7,515 nucleotides of DNA, from contig DBCI01000018.1 of assembly GCA_002292975.1 (NCBI GenBank), forward strand, positions 321-7,835, given 5' to 3'. Made by a program: the position numbers and the translations under genes. The notes below the pieces were generated by a model that worked only from the letters and a program-made list of their open reading frames with translations, searched no databases and was not told the DNA's origin. Every line of letters begins with the position of its first letter. The stretch's first letter is position 1. Below, in pieces: positions 1-6,174 of the stretch. Origin of the DNA: Polynucleobacter sp. UBA962 (GTDB lineage Bacteria; Pseudomonadota; Gammaproteobacteria; Burkholderiales; Burkholderiaceae).

Positions 1-489
1 AAGGGTAAGCCATCGATGTTAGGAGCTGCATCGGGTTGCGTAGCCGGTTTAGTTGCAATTACACCCGCAGCTGGTTTTGTTGGCCCAATGGGTGCCATCA
101 TTATCGGTTTTGTAGCTGGCCTGCTTTGCTTGTGGGGTGTTTCCGGTCTCAAGCGTATGTTGGGAGCAGATGACAGTCTAGACGTCTTTGGTGTTCACGG
201 CATTGGCGGTATTACTGGCGCTCTACTCACCGGTGTATTTGCTGATCCTGCTTTAGGTGGCGCTGGCATCTATGACTACGTTGCAAATGCAGTTGCCAAG
301 GAGTATTCCATTGCGAGCCAAGTGATTATTCAGGCACAAGGTGTGGTTGTTACCTTGATCTGGTCAGGCATTGTTGCATTTATTGCCTTCAAGATCGCTG
401 ATCTAGTATTTGGCTTACGTGTCAAGGAAGAAGCGGAGCGCGAAGGTTTGGATATCACCTCGCATGGTGAGTCTGCCTACGAGTCTTAA
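1..489 (+). CDS. amtB: Ammonium transporter AmtB, C-terminal part (5' end outside window)
   Basis: This is the last 162 residues of an Amt/MEP/Rh-family inner-membrane ammonium channel. The reading frame is open from base 1 (K-G-K-P-S before the first ATG at 16), so the gene starts upstream of the window. The visible part holds the late transmembrane helices, including glycine-rich segments near residues 8-45, 66-85 and 105-135. The motif DVFGVHG places a histidine at bases 196-198 that matches the second of the two pore histidines of the family. After the last helix comes a charged cytoplasmic tail (residues about 138-162), the part that in known AmtB proteins contacts the PII protein GlnK and gates the channel. 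A glnK gene often lies just upstream, but that cannot be seen here. Stop is TAA at 487-489. The family call is secure; regulation by GlnK is known for the family and inferred here. Confidence 0.95.
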   Translation, partial: KGKPSMLGAASGCVAGLVAITPAAGFVGPMGAIIIGFVAGLLCLWGVSGLKRMLGADDSLDVFGVHGIGGITGALLTGVFADPALGGAGIYDYVANAVAKEYSIASQVIIQAQGVVVTLIWSGIVAFIAFKIADLVFGLRVKEEAEREGLDITSHGESAYES

Positions 490-497
490 TCGGGAAT

Positions 498-531
498 GGG
501 TTTGTTGGTTTTTAGTGATTCCAGCAAACCC
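498..531 (+). other. Stem-loop just downstream of amtB
   Basis: GGGTTTGTTGG (498-508) pairs with CCAGCAAACCC (521-531) over 11 base pairs with one G-U wobble, leaving a 12-base loop. It begins 9 bases after the amtB stop. No T-run follows, so it does not look like a classical intrinsic terminator. It could stabilise the 3' end of the amtB transcript after processing. The pairing is seen directly; the role is a guess. Confidence 0.5.
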
Positions 532-552
532 TAGCTAATTTGAGCTTATAGC

Positions 553-582
553 TTTACTAGCTTGATTTAGTCTGTTTATTGT
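553..582 (+). promoter_or_regulatory. Weak sigma-70-like promoter candidate
   Basis: TTTACT (553-558) and TATTGT (577-582) each match 4 of 6 consensus positions and are separated by 18 bases. If used, the transcript would start near 589 and run through the hairpins at 591-618 and 625-646, which would make the latter an attenuator for gshA. The match is weak and such pairs arise by chance in AT-rich gaps. Confidence 0.15.
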
Positions 583-590
583 TACCCCTC

Positions 591-618
591 ACTAGGCGAC
601 ACTGGTTGGTTGCCTAGT
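591..618 (+). other. Short perfect inverted repeat in the amtB-gshA gap
   Basis: ACTAGGC (591-597) is perfectly complementary to GCCTAGT (612-618), with a 14-base spacer and a short TTT after it. The stem is only 7 base pairs, so it may be a minor RNA hairpin, a second weak terminator, or a protein-binding palindrome. No known operator was recognised. Confidence 0.3.
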
Positions 619-624
619 TTTAAG

Positions 625-656
625 CGCGGAATCGAGAGATTCCGCGTCTTTCTTTC
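625..656 (+). terminator. Rho-independent terminator upstream of gshA
   Basis: CGCGGAATC (625-633) pairs perfectly with GATTCCGCG (638-646) to give a 9-base-pair stem closed by GAGA, a stable GNRA-type tetraloop. A U-rich tail, TCTTTCTTTC (647-656), follows at once. This is the most convincing intrinsic terminator in the window and most simply ends the amtB transcript 136 bases after its stop codon. It ends only 21 bases before the gshA start, so it could instead attenuate any gshA message that starts further upstream. Confidence 0.75.
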
Positions 657-665
657 AAAAAAACT

Positions 666-671
666 TACAAT
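666..671 (+). promoter_or_regulatory. gshA: Candidate -10 box of the gshA promoter
   Basis: TACAAT matches the sigma-70 -10 consensus at 5 of 6 positions. It ends 6 bases before the gshA ATG, so the expected transcription start falls on or next to the A of the start codon, giving a leaderless or nearly leaderless mRNA. No good -35 box is found 16-18 bases upstream, where the sequence is the terminator's right arm and tail. The box lies after the terminator, which fits a separate promoter. The sequence match is seen; its use is inferred. Confidence 0.35.
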
Positions 672-677
672 GCGGAT

Positions 678-1976
678 ATGGTCCCGCATCTTATTACCGC
701 CCTTAGTGGCCCCCTTTTAGAGCTTGAGTCCAAAGTACTCGAGGCAACCCCAACGATTGAGCGCTGGTTTAGGCTGGAGTGGCAGGAGCACACCCCACCC
801 TTTTATTGCTCGGTTGATTTGCGCAACTCTGGCTTTAAGTTGTCCCCCGTTGATACCAATCTCTTCCCGGGCGGCTTTAATAACCTCTCACCAGAGATGT
901 TGCCATTAGCCGTTCAGGCTGCGATGGCTGCAATTGAGAAGATTTGTCCTGAGGCTAAAAATCTTCTTTTGATACCGGAACGTCACACCCGCAATACTTT
1001 CTATTTGCAAAACATTGCGTGTTTATCATCGATCCTTCGACAAGCAGGTCTTAATGTTCGCTTGGGCACTTTATCGGATGAAATAAAGAAACCGACTGCG
1101 ATCGATTTACCAGAAGGAGGGCGTTTAGTTCTGGAGCCCCTAACCCGCCTGGGGTTGCGCAAGACGCGTTTGGGTTTAAAAGATTTTGATCCTTGTTCAA
1201 TCTTGCTCAATAATGATTTATCAGCAGGCATTCCTCCCATTTTGGAGAATGTTCATGAGCAGTATTTATTACCCGGTTTGCATGCTGGCTGGCCAATACG
1301 ACGCAAGTCGAATCATTTTTTAGCGTATGAGGAACTTGCCAAGAAATTTGCCAAACTAATTAATATTGATCCGTGGATGATTAACCCCTATTTTGCGCGC
1401 TGCTCAGGCATGAACTTTCATGAGCAAAAGGGTGAAGAAGAATTAATGGCAGCCGTTGATCAGGTGCTTAAGAAAACAGCTAAAAAGTATCGTGAGTACG
1501 GCATTAAAGATAAACCCTATGTTGTGGTCAAGCCCGATGCTGGAACCTATGGCATGGGGGTCATGATTGCCCATGATGCGAGTGACCTAAAGAACTTAAA
1601 TCGGCGCGATCGCAACAAAATGAGTGTGGTGAAAGAGGGTCTAGAGGTAAATGATGTGATTGTGCAAGAAGGTGTTTATACCTTTGAGAAGGTTAATGAG
1701 GCAGTAGCCGAACCGGTGGTGTACATGATTGATCGCTACGTGGTGGGAGGCTTCTATCGTGTTCATACCGATCGCGGGCCTGATGAGAATTTGAATGCCC
1801 CTGGTATGCATTTTGTACCGCTGGCATTTGAACAAAATGCAATGCCAGATATGCGAGCAAAGCCTGGTAGTGCCGCTCCCAATCGTTTTTATCTGTATGG
1901 CGTGGTGGCGCGCTTAGCCTTACTGGCTGCCTCGCTTGAGCTGGAGCGAACCGACCCCGATGCAGAGGCTGCCTAA
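678..1976 (+). CDS. gshA: Glutamate-cysteine ligase, proteobacterial GshA (T. ferrooxidans-type) family
   Basis: A 432-residue cytoplasmic enzyme that joins L-glutamate and L-cysteine using ATP, the first and usually rate-limiting step of glutathione synthesis. It belongs to the family typified by Acidithiobacillus ferrooxidans, unrelated in sequence to the E. coli GshA type. The recognised parts are a conserved N-terminal block (ERWFRLEWQEHTPPFYCSVD, residues 28-47), VDTNLFPGGFNNL (58-70), and a glycine-rich segment VVKPDAGTYGMGV (283-295) that resembles an ATP-grasp nucleotide loop. The ATG at 678 is the only possible start: there is no upstream ATG, GTG or TTG before an in-frame stop at 621-623, and the protein begins MVPHL as I recall for Burkholderiales relatives. 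No Shine-Dalgarno sequence precedes it, which agrees with leaderless translation. gshB follows after 14 bases. Assignment to family is firm; individual catalytic residues cannot be named from sequence alone. Confidence 0.93.
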   Translation: MVPHLITALSGPLLELESKVLEATPTIERWFRLEWQEHTPPFYCSVDLRNSGFKLSPVDTNLFPGGFNNLSPEMLPLAVQAAMAAIEKICPEAKNLLLIPERHTRNTFYLQNIACLSSILRQAGLNVRLGTLSDEIKKPTAIDLPEGGRLVLEPLTRLGLRKTRLGLKDFDPCSILLNNDLSAGIPPILENVHEQYLLPGLHAGWPIRRKSNHFLAYEELAKKFAKLINIDPWMINPYFARCSGMNFHEQKGEEELMAAVDQVLKKTAKKYREYGIKDKPYVVVKPDAGTYGMGVMIAHDASDLKNLNRRDRNKMSVVKEGLEVNDVIVQEGVYTFEKVNEAVAEPVVYMIDRYVVGGFYRVHTDRGPDENLNAPGMHFVPLAFEQNAMPDMRAKPGSAAPNRFYLYGVVARLALLAASLELERTDPDAEAA

Positions 1977-1990
1977 TATTAGCCATTGCC

Positions 1991-2929
1991 ATGAAGCTCC
2001 TTTTTATTGCCGACCCACTTGATTCTTTTAAGGTAGAAAAAGATACCACCTTAGCGATGATGCGGGCTGCACAAAGTGCGGGGCACACCATTTGGTACGC
2101 ACAAAGTCATGATTTGCTATGGGGGGAAGGCAAAGCCAGGGCGCGGGCTCAGCTCCTAACAATAACGAACGATCTGATTTGGTATCGATTGGGCGATGTT
2201 GAAGAGCACTCTTTGGATTACTTTACTGCGGTCTTAATGCGCCAAGACCCTCCCTTTACAGTCGAATATTTGACGAGCACGTGGTTATTATCAGCAGCAG
2301 TATTACAAGGTGCACGGGTGTTCAATAACCCAGATGCAGTTCGTAATCATTCAGAGAAGTTATCGATTACCGAGTTTCCGCAATTTATTCCCCCAACTTT
2401 GGTCACGCGCGATATTCATGCGATTCAGGATTTTCATACGTTGCATCAGGATATTGTGATTAAGCCATTGGATGGCATGGGCGGGATGGGTGTATTTCGG
2501 GTGGGGCCCGATGGTCTAAATCTAGGAAGCATTGTTGAAACTCTGGGTGCAAACGGTTCGCGCACTTTAATGGCGCAACGATTTCTTCCAGAAATTACCG
2601 CAGGAGATAAGCGCGTTCTTTTAATTGGCGGCGAGGTAATGCCTTATGCATTAGCCAGAATTCCGCAAGGATCTGAGATTCGTGGCAATCTTGCGGTGGG
2701 CGGTAAAGGTTTGGCGATGGCATTAACAGCGCGCGAACAAGAAATTGCTAATCACCTTGCCCCGATCCTAGCGAATCGCGGATTATTTTTGGTGGGTCTA
2801 GACATGATTGGTGGATATCTAACCGAAATTAATGTAACTAGCCCCACCTGTTTTGTAGAGATTGCTCAACAAACGAATTTGGATGTTGCTAAAAAATGGC
2901 TGACATTACTTGAAAAGGAGCTTGCATAG
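1991..2929 (+). CDS. gshB: Glutathione synthetase
   Basis: A 312-residue ATP-grasp ligase that adds glycine to gamma-glutamylcysteine, the second step of glutathione synthesis. E. coli GshB is of similar size (316), so the gene appears complete. The N-terminal domain carries MRQDPPF (residues 83-89). The ATP-grasp part has IKPLDGMGG (157-165), GDKRV (205-209), a flexible loop RIPQGSEIRGNLAVGG (223-238) that in E. coli closes over the active site, and TEINVTSPT (278-286) with the magnesium-binding Glu and Asn. It starts 14 bases after gshA and is probably co-transcribed with it. The ribosome-binding site is poor: no purine-rich run is found in the short gap, so translation may depend on ribosomes leaving gshA. 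Its last codons contain the ribosome-binding site of the next gene. Confidence 0.96.
   Translation: MKLLFIADPLDSFKVEKDTTLAMMRAAQSAGHTIWYAQSHDLLWGEGKARARAQLLTITNDLIWYRLGDVEEHSLDYFTAVLMRQDPPFTVEYLTSTWLLSAAVLQGARVFNNPDAVRNHSEKLSITEFPQFIPPTLVTRDIHAIQDFHTLHQDIVIKPLDGMGGMGVFRVGPDGLNLGSIVETLGANGSRTLMAQRFLPEITAGDKRVLLIGGEVMPYALARIPQGSEIRGNLAVGGKGLAMALTAREQEIANHLAPILANRGLFLVGLDMIGGYLTEINVTSPTCFVEIAQQTNLDVAKKWLTLLEKELA
2914..2920 (+). promoter_or_regulatory. Ribosome-binding site of the EIIA gene
   Basis: AAAGGAG lies 11 bases before the ATG at 2932, inside the final codons of gshB. It supports that ATG as the start and couples the PTS genes to gshB on one message. Confidence 0.7.
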
Positions 2930-2931
2930 TC

Positions 2932-3378
2932 ATGCCCGGTATATTAATTGTGGCGCATACGCCCATTGCAGGTGCAATGTTAGGATTTATTGAGCACACT
3001 TATGGAGAGCTTCCGGTGCGAGTCGCAGCGGTCGATATTCCGCCACATGAAGATGTGCGCATGAGTGAAGAGCGAGTCATGGCCGCTGCTGTGCAGGTAA
3101 AGAGCGCGGCTGGCATATTAGTGTTAACCGACTTGATGGGGGCTACCCCCGCTAATGTGGCATCTCGCTTAACAAAACCAGGCATAGTGGACTGCAAGGT
3201 TTTGGTCTTAGCCGGCATTAACTTGCCGATGTTAATGCGTGCTATTTCTTATCGTGCTGACGGCCTAGAATCCTTGGCACTCAAGGCCTTGCAGGGTGGC
3301 CAAAATGGCATTATTCGTTTAGGCGCACCGCAGATTAATGTAGAGCTAGCCATCAACGAGAAGGCGGGAGACTCATAG
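2932..3378 (+). CDS. PTS EIIA component, mannose (ManX-like) family, stand-alone
   Basis: A 148-residue cytoplasmic single-domain EIIA of the mannose/sorbose family. It accepts phosphate from HPr. The acceptor is His9 in VAHTP near the N-terminus, equivalent to His10 of E. coli ManX, and Asp67 in TDLMGATPANV matches the aspartate that contacts that histidine. GINLPML (residues 94-100) is the other typical family block. No IIB domain is fused and no IIB, IIC or IID gene lies nearby, so the phosphate has no visible sugar-transport outlet. In betaproteobacteria such proteins are thought to regulate rather than transport. It starts 2 bases after gshB stops, and its TAG stop shares its G with the GTG start of HPr. 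Family call is firm; targets are unknown. Confidence 0.92.
   Translation: MPGILIVAHTPIAGAMLGFIEHTYGELPVRVAAVDIPPHEDVRMSEERVMAAAVQVKSAAGILVLTDLMGATPANVASRLTKPGIVDCKVLVLAGINLPMLMRAISYRADGLESLALKALQGGQNGIIRLGAPQINVELAINEKAGDS
3366..3370 (+). promoter_or_regulatory. ptsH: Ribosome-binding site deciding the GTG start of HPr
   Basis: GGGAG lies 7 bases before the GTG at 3378, within the last codons of the EIIA gene. Ideal spacing supports this non-ATG start, which also gives the expected HPr numbering with His15 and Ser46. Confidence 0.65.
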
Positions 3379-3647
3379 TGCCGAAGCTTGATATTGAGAT
3401 CATCAATAAATTAGGCTTACATGCACGAGCCTCGGCCAAGCTGTCGCAATTAGCCAGTGAGTATCCTTGCGAAGTTTTTCTGAGTAAGAATGGGCGCCGC
3501 ATTAATGCAAAAAGTATTATGGGTGTAATGATGTTGGCCGCCGGAATGGGTAGTGTCGTCACATTAGAAACGATTGGCGAGCAAGAAGATAAAGCACTTA
3601 CCGCAATCAGTGCCCTTATCAATGACCGCTTTGGTGAGGGTGAGTAG
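3378..3647 (+). CDS. ptsH: Phosphocarrier protein HPr
   Basis: An 89-residue HPr, close to the usual 85-90, that carries phosphate from enzyme I to EIIA proteins. His15 lies in LGLHARAS, the site phosphorylated by enzyme I. Ser46 lies in AKSIMGVMML, the regulatory site recognised by HPr kinase/phosphorylase (HprK). Keeping this full Ser46 context suggests an hprK gene elsewhere in the genome, as is usual in betaproteobacteria. The start is GTG; numbering from it puts both residues exactly at 15 and 46. The gene overlaps the upstream stop by one base (TAGTG), indicating translational coupling, and ptsI starts 2 bases after its stop. Identity is very secure; control by HprK is known for the family and inferred here. 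Confidence 0.97.
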   Translation: MPKLDIEIINKLGLHARASAKLSQLASEYPCEVFLSKNGRRINAKSIMGVMMLAAGMGSVVTLETIGEQEDKALTAISALINDRFGEGE

Positions 3648-3649
3648 GT

Positions 3650-5404
3650 ATGAGTTTTGCGCTCCACGGCGTATCGGTCTCTAAAGGAATTGCTATTGGT
3701 AAAGCAGTACTAATATCACGCGCAGCACTCGAGGTTAGTCATTATTTAGTACAGCCAGGCACGGAAGAGCTTGAGGCTAACAGGTTGCTACAAGCTTTTG
3801 AGCAAGTTCGCAATGAGCTATCTACCCTTAAAGCCGTCTTACCAAAAGATGCTCCGCAAGAGATGGCAGCATTCTTAGATGTTCATCAAATGATTTTGTC
3901 AGACCCAGCTTTGGCGCAAAAGCCGCTCGAGTTAATTCGTGAAAAACGTTTAAATGCTGCGTGGGCCCTCACTACAGAGCTTAATGACTTGCTTGAGCAA
4001 TTTTCTGAGATCGATGATCCGTATCTCAAGGAGCGGGGTAACGATATTCGGCAGGTTGCTGAACGTGTTATTAAGGCAATCCATTCGCAAAATCGTCAAA
4101 CAGTGATCGGGGGAGAGGGCTTAATTTCTGGTGATTTTGATGATGGTTCCATTGTGGTGGCCCATGATATTGCCCCGCATGACATGTTGCGCTTTAAAGA
4201 GAATGCCCTAAGTGGATTTGTAACGGATTTAGGTGGCAAGACCTCACACACAGCAATTGTTGCGCGTAGTTTAGAGATTCCGGCCTTAGTCGGCATTCGT
4301 CATGCCAGTGAGATTATTGAGCACGGCGATTGGTTAATCATTGATGGAGATGCTGGGATTGTGATTGTGGCTCCCGATGAGGCGCTATTGAGCCAATATC
4401 GCACCTTGCAAGCCCAACAGGATCGCGATACGCAAAAGTTACAGGAAATCAAATATAGCCCAACTAAAACAAGGGATGGTATTGAGATTGAACTCTTTGC
4501 CAATATTGAGCTACCCGAGGATGCTAGACATGCGATTGAATTGGGTGCAGTAGGGATTGGTTTATTTCGTTCTGAATTTCTATTTATGAACCAAGAACAT
4601 GGTTTGCCCGATGAAGAAAATCAATATCAAGAATATACCCGCGCAGTCGAGGCTATGTTTGGCTTACCGGTGAATATTCGAACGATTGATATTGGCTCTG
4701 ATAAATCAGTATCGGGCGCGGAGACTGGAAGTACTGGTACATCACCACTTGGCTTGCGAGCAATTCGGTGGTCCTTATCCGAGCCAGAGATCTTTTTAAC
4801 CCAGTTGCGCGCTATTTTGCGAGCATCCGCACATGGTCAGGTACGGCTTTTATTACCGATGGTTGCGCATGCACAGGAAATCTATGAGAGTTTGCGCCTG
4901 ATTGATAAGGCAAAACAACAGCTACGCGAGCGAGGTCAAGCGTTTAATCCCAATATACAGGTAGGGGCCATGATTGAGGTTCCAGCAGCAGCATTAATGA
5001 TGCCTCTTTTTGTAAAACACTTTGATTATTTATCGATTGGTACCAATGATTTAATTCAATACACCCTAGCAATCGATCGCGCTGATCACGCTGTTGCCCA
5101 TTTGTATGATCCCTTAAATCCAGCAGTATTAAATTTGATTGCTTCCATTATTCGGCAGGCTCAAAAGGCTAAGGTGCCAATTGCAGTTTGTGGTGAGATG
5201 GCTGGAGACCCTGCATTGACAAAGCTATTATTAGCGATGGGCTTAACCGATTTCTCAATGCACTTTAGTCAACTACTGTTGGTTAAACGTGAAATTTTAC
5301 AAGCCGACACACGTAAGCTGAAAACACATATTGATGAACTCTTAGCTACTTTTGATCCTATGGAGCAAAGTGTGTTGTTCAATCGTCTAAATTCAGTACA
5401 TTAA
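3650..5404 (+). CDS. ptsI: PTS enzyme I (phosphoenolpyruvate-protein phosphotransferase)
   Basis: A 584-residue cytoplasmic enzyme that takes phosphate from phosphoenolpyruvate and passes it to HPr; E. coli EI has 575. The N-terminal HPr-binding domain (about 1-145) leads into the phosphohistidine domain with GGKTSHTAIVARS, where His200 (bases 4247-4249) is the acceptor. The C-terminal PEP-binding barrel (about 255-545) keeps Arg307, Arg344, Glu443, Asp467 (SIGTNDL) and Cys514 (VCGEMAGD), matching E. coli Arg296, Arg332, Glu431, Asp455 and Cys502. Two neighbouring motifs differ: DIGSDK (347-352) has Ser for the usual second Gly, and TSPLGLR (364-370) stands where E. coli has NPFLGWR. A GAGG at 3636-3639, 10 bases upstream, supports the ATG. 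It is the last gene of the gsh-pts run and no terminator is visible after it. Confidence 0.97.
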   Translation: MSFALHGVSVSKGIAIGKAVLISRAALEVSHYLVQPGTEELEANRLLQAFEQVRNELSTLKAVLPKDAPQEMAAFLDVHQMILSDPALAQKPLELIREKRLNAAWALTTELNDLLEQFSEIDDPYLKERGNDIRQVAERVIKAIHSQNRQTVIGGEGLISGDFDDGSIVVAHDIAPHDMLRFKENALSGFVTDLGGKTSHTAIVARSLEIPALVGIRHASEIIEHGDWLIIDGDAGIVIVAPDEALLSQYRTLQAQQDRDTQKLQEIKYSPTKTRDGIEIELFANIELPEDARHAIELGAVGIGLFRSEFLFMNQEHGLPDEENQYQEYTRAVEAMFGLPVNIRTIDIGSDKSVSGAETGSTGTSPLGLRAIRWSLSEPEIFLTQLRAILRASAHGQVRLLLPMVAHAQEIYESLRLIDKAKQQLRERGQAFNPNIQVGAMIEVPAAALMMPLFVKHFDYLSIGTNDLIQYTLAIDRADHAVAHLYDPLNPAVLNLIASIIRQAQKAKVPIAVCGEMAGDPALTKLLLAMGLTDFSMHFSQLLLVKREILQADTRKLKTHIDELLATFDPMEQSVLFNRLNSVH

Positions 5405-5412
5405 AGCTAAAC

Positions 5413-6162
5413 TTAACGCGCCCCACATACAGGGCAGTCTAAATTACGTTGTATCTTAATTTCATCGATTTGTGAATTACGGGCATTCCAAATCAACAAT
5501 CGCCCCAGTAAGGGTTCTCCAAAGCCAATCAAGATCTGTAAGGCCTGTGCTGCTTGGAGAGACCCAATGATTCCAACGAGCGGTGAGAAGACGCCCATAC
5601 TCGCACAACTTGTTTCCATAAAATGAGGGTCTGGTGGAAAAACGCAGGCATAACAGGGTGAGCTTGCTTGCCTAAAATCAAATACGCTGATTTGTGCATC
5701 AAATCCGATTGCAGCACCCGAGACCAGCGCTTTTCCGTGCTTAAGGCTGATTTGATTAATGAGGTGACGGGTTACAAAGTTATCGGTGCAATCAATCACA
5801 ACGGCTACTTTGGAAATAAGATCTTCGAGAAGTGCCTCATCCGCTTTTTGTTCGAACGCATGAATAGTGATTTCAGGATTGAGGTTACTTAAAAATCGTT
5901 TTCCAGACTCAACCTTGCTCATTCCGACACTATTATTTTGATGCATGATCTGACGCTGTAAGTTGGTAAGTTCAACCCGATCATGATCCACGAGGGTAAT
6001 TTGACCCACTCCTGCCGCAGTTAAGTAGGGTGCACAAGCAGAGCCTAAACCGCCCGCGCCAATAATTAATATATGGCTATTGAGCAGCTTTTCCTGACCA
6101 GCAACATCAATCTCTTCGAGTAAAAGATGTCTGGAGTAACGCAGTAGTTGCTCGTCATTCAT
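5413..6162 (-). CDS. moeB: MoeB/ThiF-family adenylyltransferase (E1-like sulfur-carrier activating enzyme)
   Basis: A 249-residue E1-like enzyme, the same length as E. coli MoeB as I recall it. Such enzymes adenylate the C-terminal glycine of a ubiquitin-fold sulfur carrier: MoaD for molybdopterin or ThiS for thiamine. The nucleotide loop GAGGLG is at 35-40, Asp59 and Asp61 lie in VDHDRVE, Arg70 in NLQRQ, Lys83 in MSKVE, and DCTDN is at 124-128. Two CxxC pairs (Cys170/173 and Cys243/246) form the structural zinc site. Cys186 sits just before the conserved GVFSPLVGIIGSLQA block. There is no fused rhodanese domain. The ATG at 6162 lies 12 bases after the ctpA stop and gives a MoeB-like N-terminus; an in-frame TTG at 6168 would add two residues. 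A MoeB or ThiF role cannot be separated, since no moaD or thiS lies here; one protein may serve both carriers. Confidence 0.9.
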   Translation of the reverse strand: MNDEQLLRYSRHLLLEEIDVAGQEKLLNSHILIIGAGGLGSACAPYLTAAGVGQITLVDHDRVELTNLQRQIMHQNNSVGMSKVESGKRFLSNLNPEITIHAFEQKADEALLEDLISKVAVVIDCTDNFVTRHLINQISLKHGKALVSGAAIGFDAQISVFDFRQASSPCYACVFPPDPHFMETSCASMGVFSPLVGIIGSLQAAQALQILIGFGEPLLGRLLIWNARNSQIDEIKIQRNLDCPVCGAR

Positions 6163-6174
6163 GAGCAAAGGCGC

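Noticed and set aside
533..563. Three AGCTT copies plus AGCTA in a short AT-rich stretch, considered as a regulator-binding repeat
   Set aside because: Spacing between copies is uneven (7 and 9 bases) and the unit is only 5 bases, which is within chance for such sequence.
657..663. Run of seven A residues before gshA, considered as a slippage site or a sign of frameshift
   Set aside because: It is non-coding, and the gshA frame starting at 678 is complete and normal in length.
1693..2091. 132-codon open frame on the minus strand across the gshA-gshB junction
   Set aside because: It is antisense to two well-recognised genes, its translation resembles no family I know, and it has the irregular composition of a shadow frame.
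3353..3667. 104-codon minus-strand open frame opposite ptsH
   Set aside because: It mirrors ptsH almost exactly, while ptsH has complete active-site motifs.
5342..5410. TTAGCT and AGCTAA flanking the ptsI end, considered as a terminator stem
   Set aside because: The arms are only 6 bases, about 57 bases apart, and no T-run follows.
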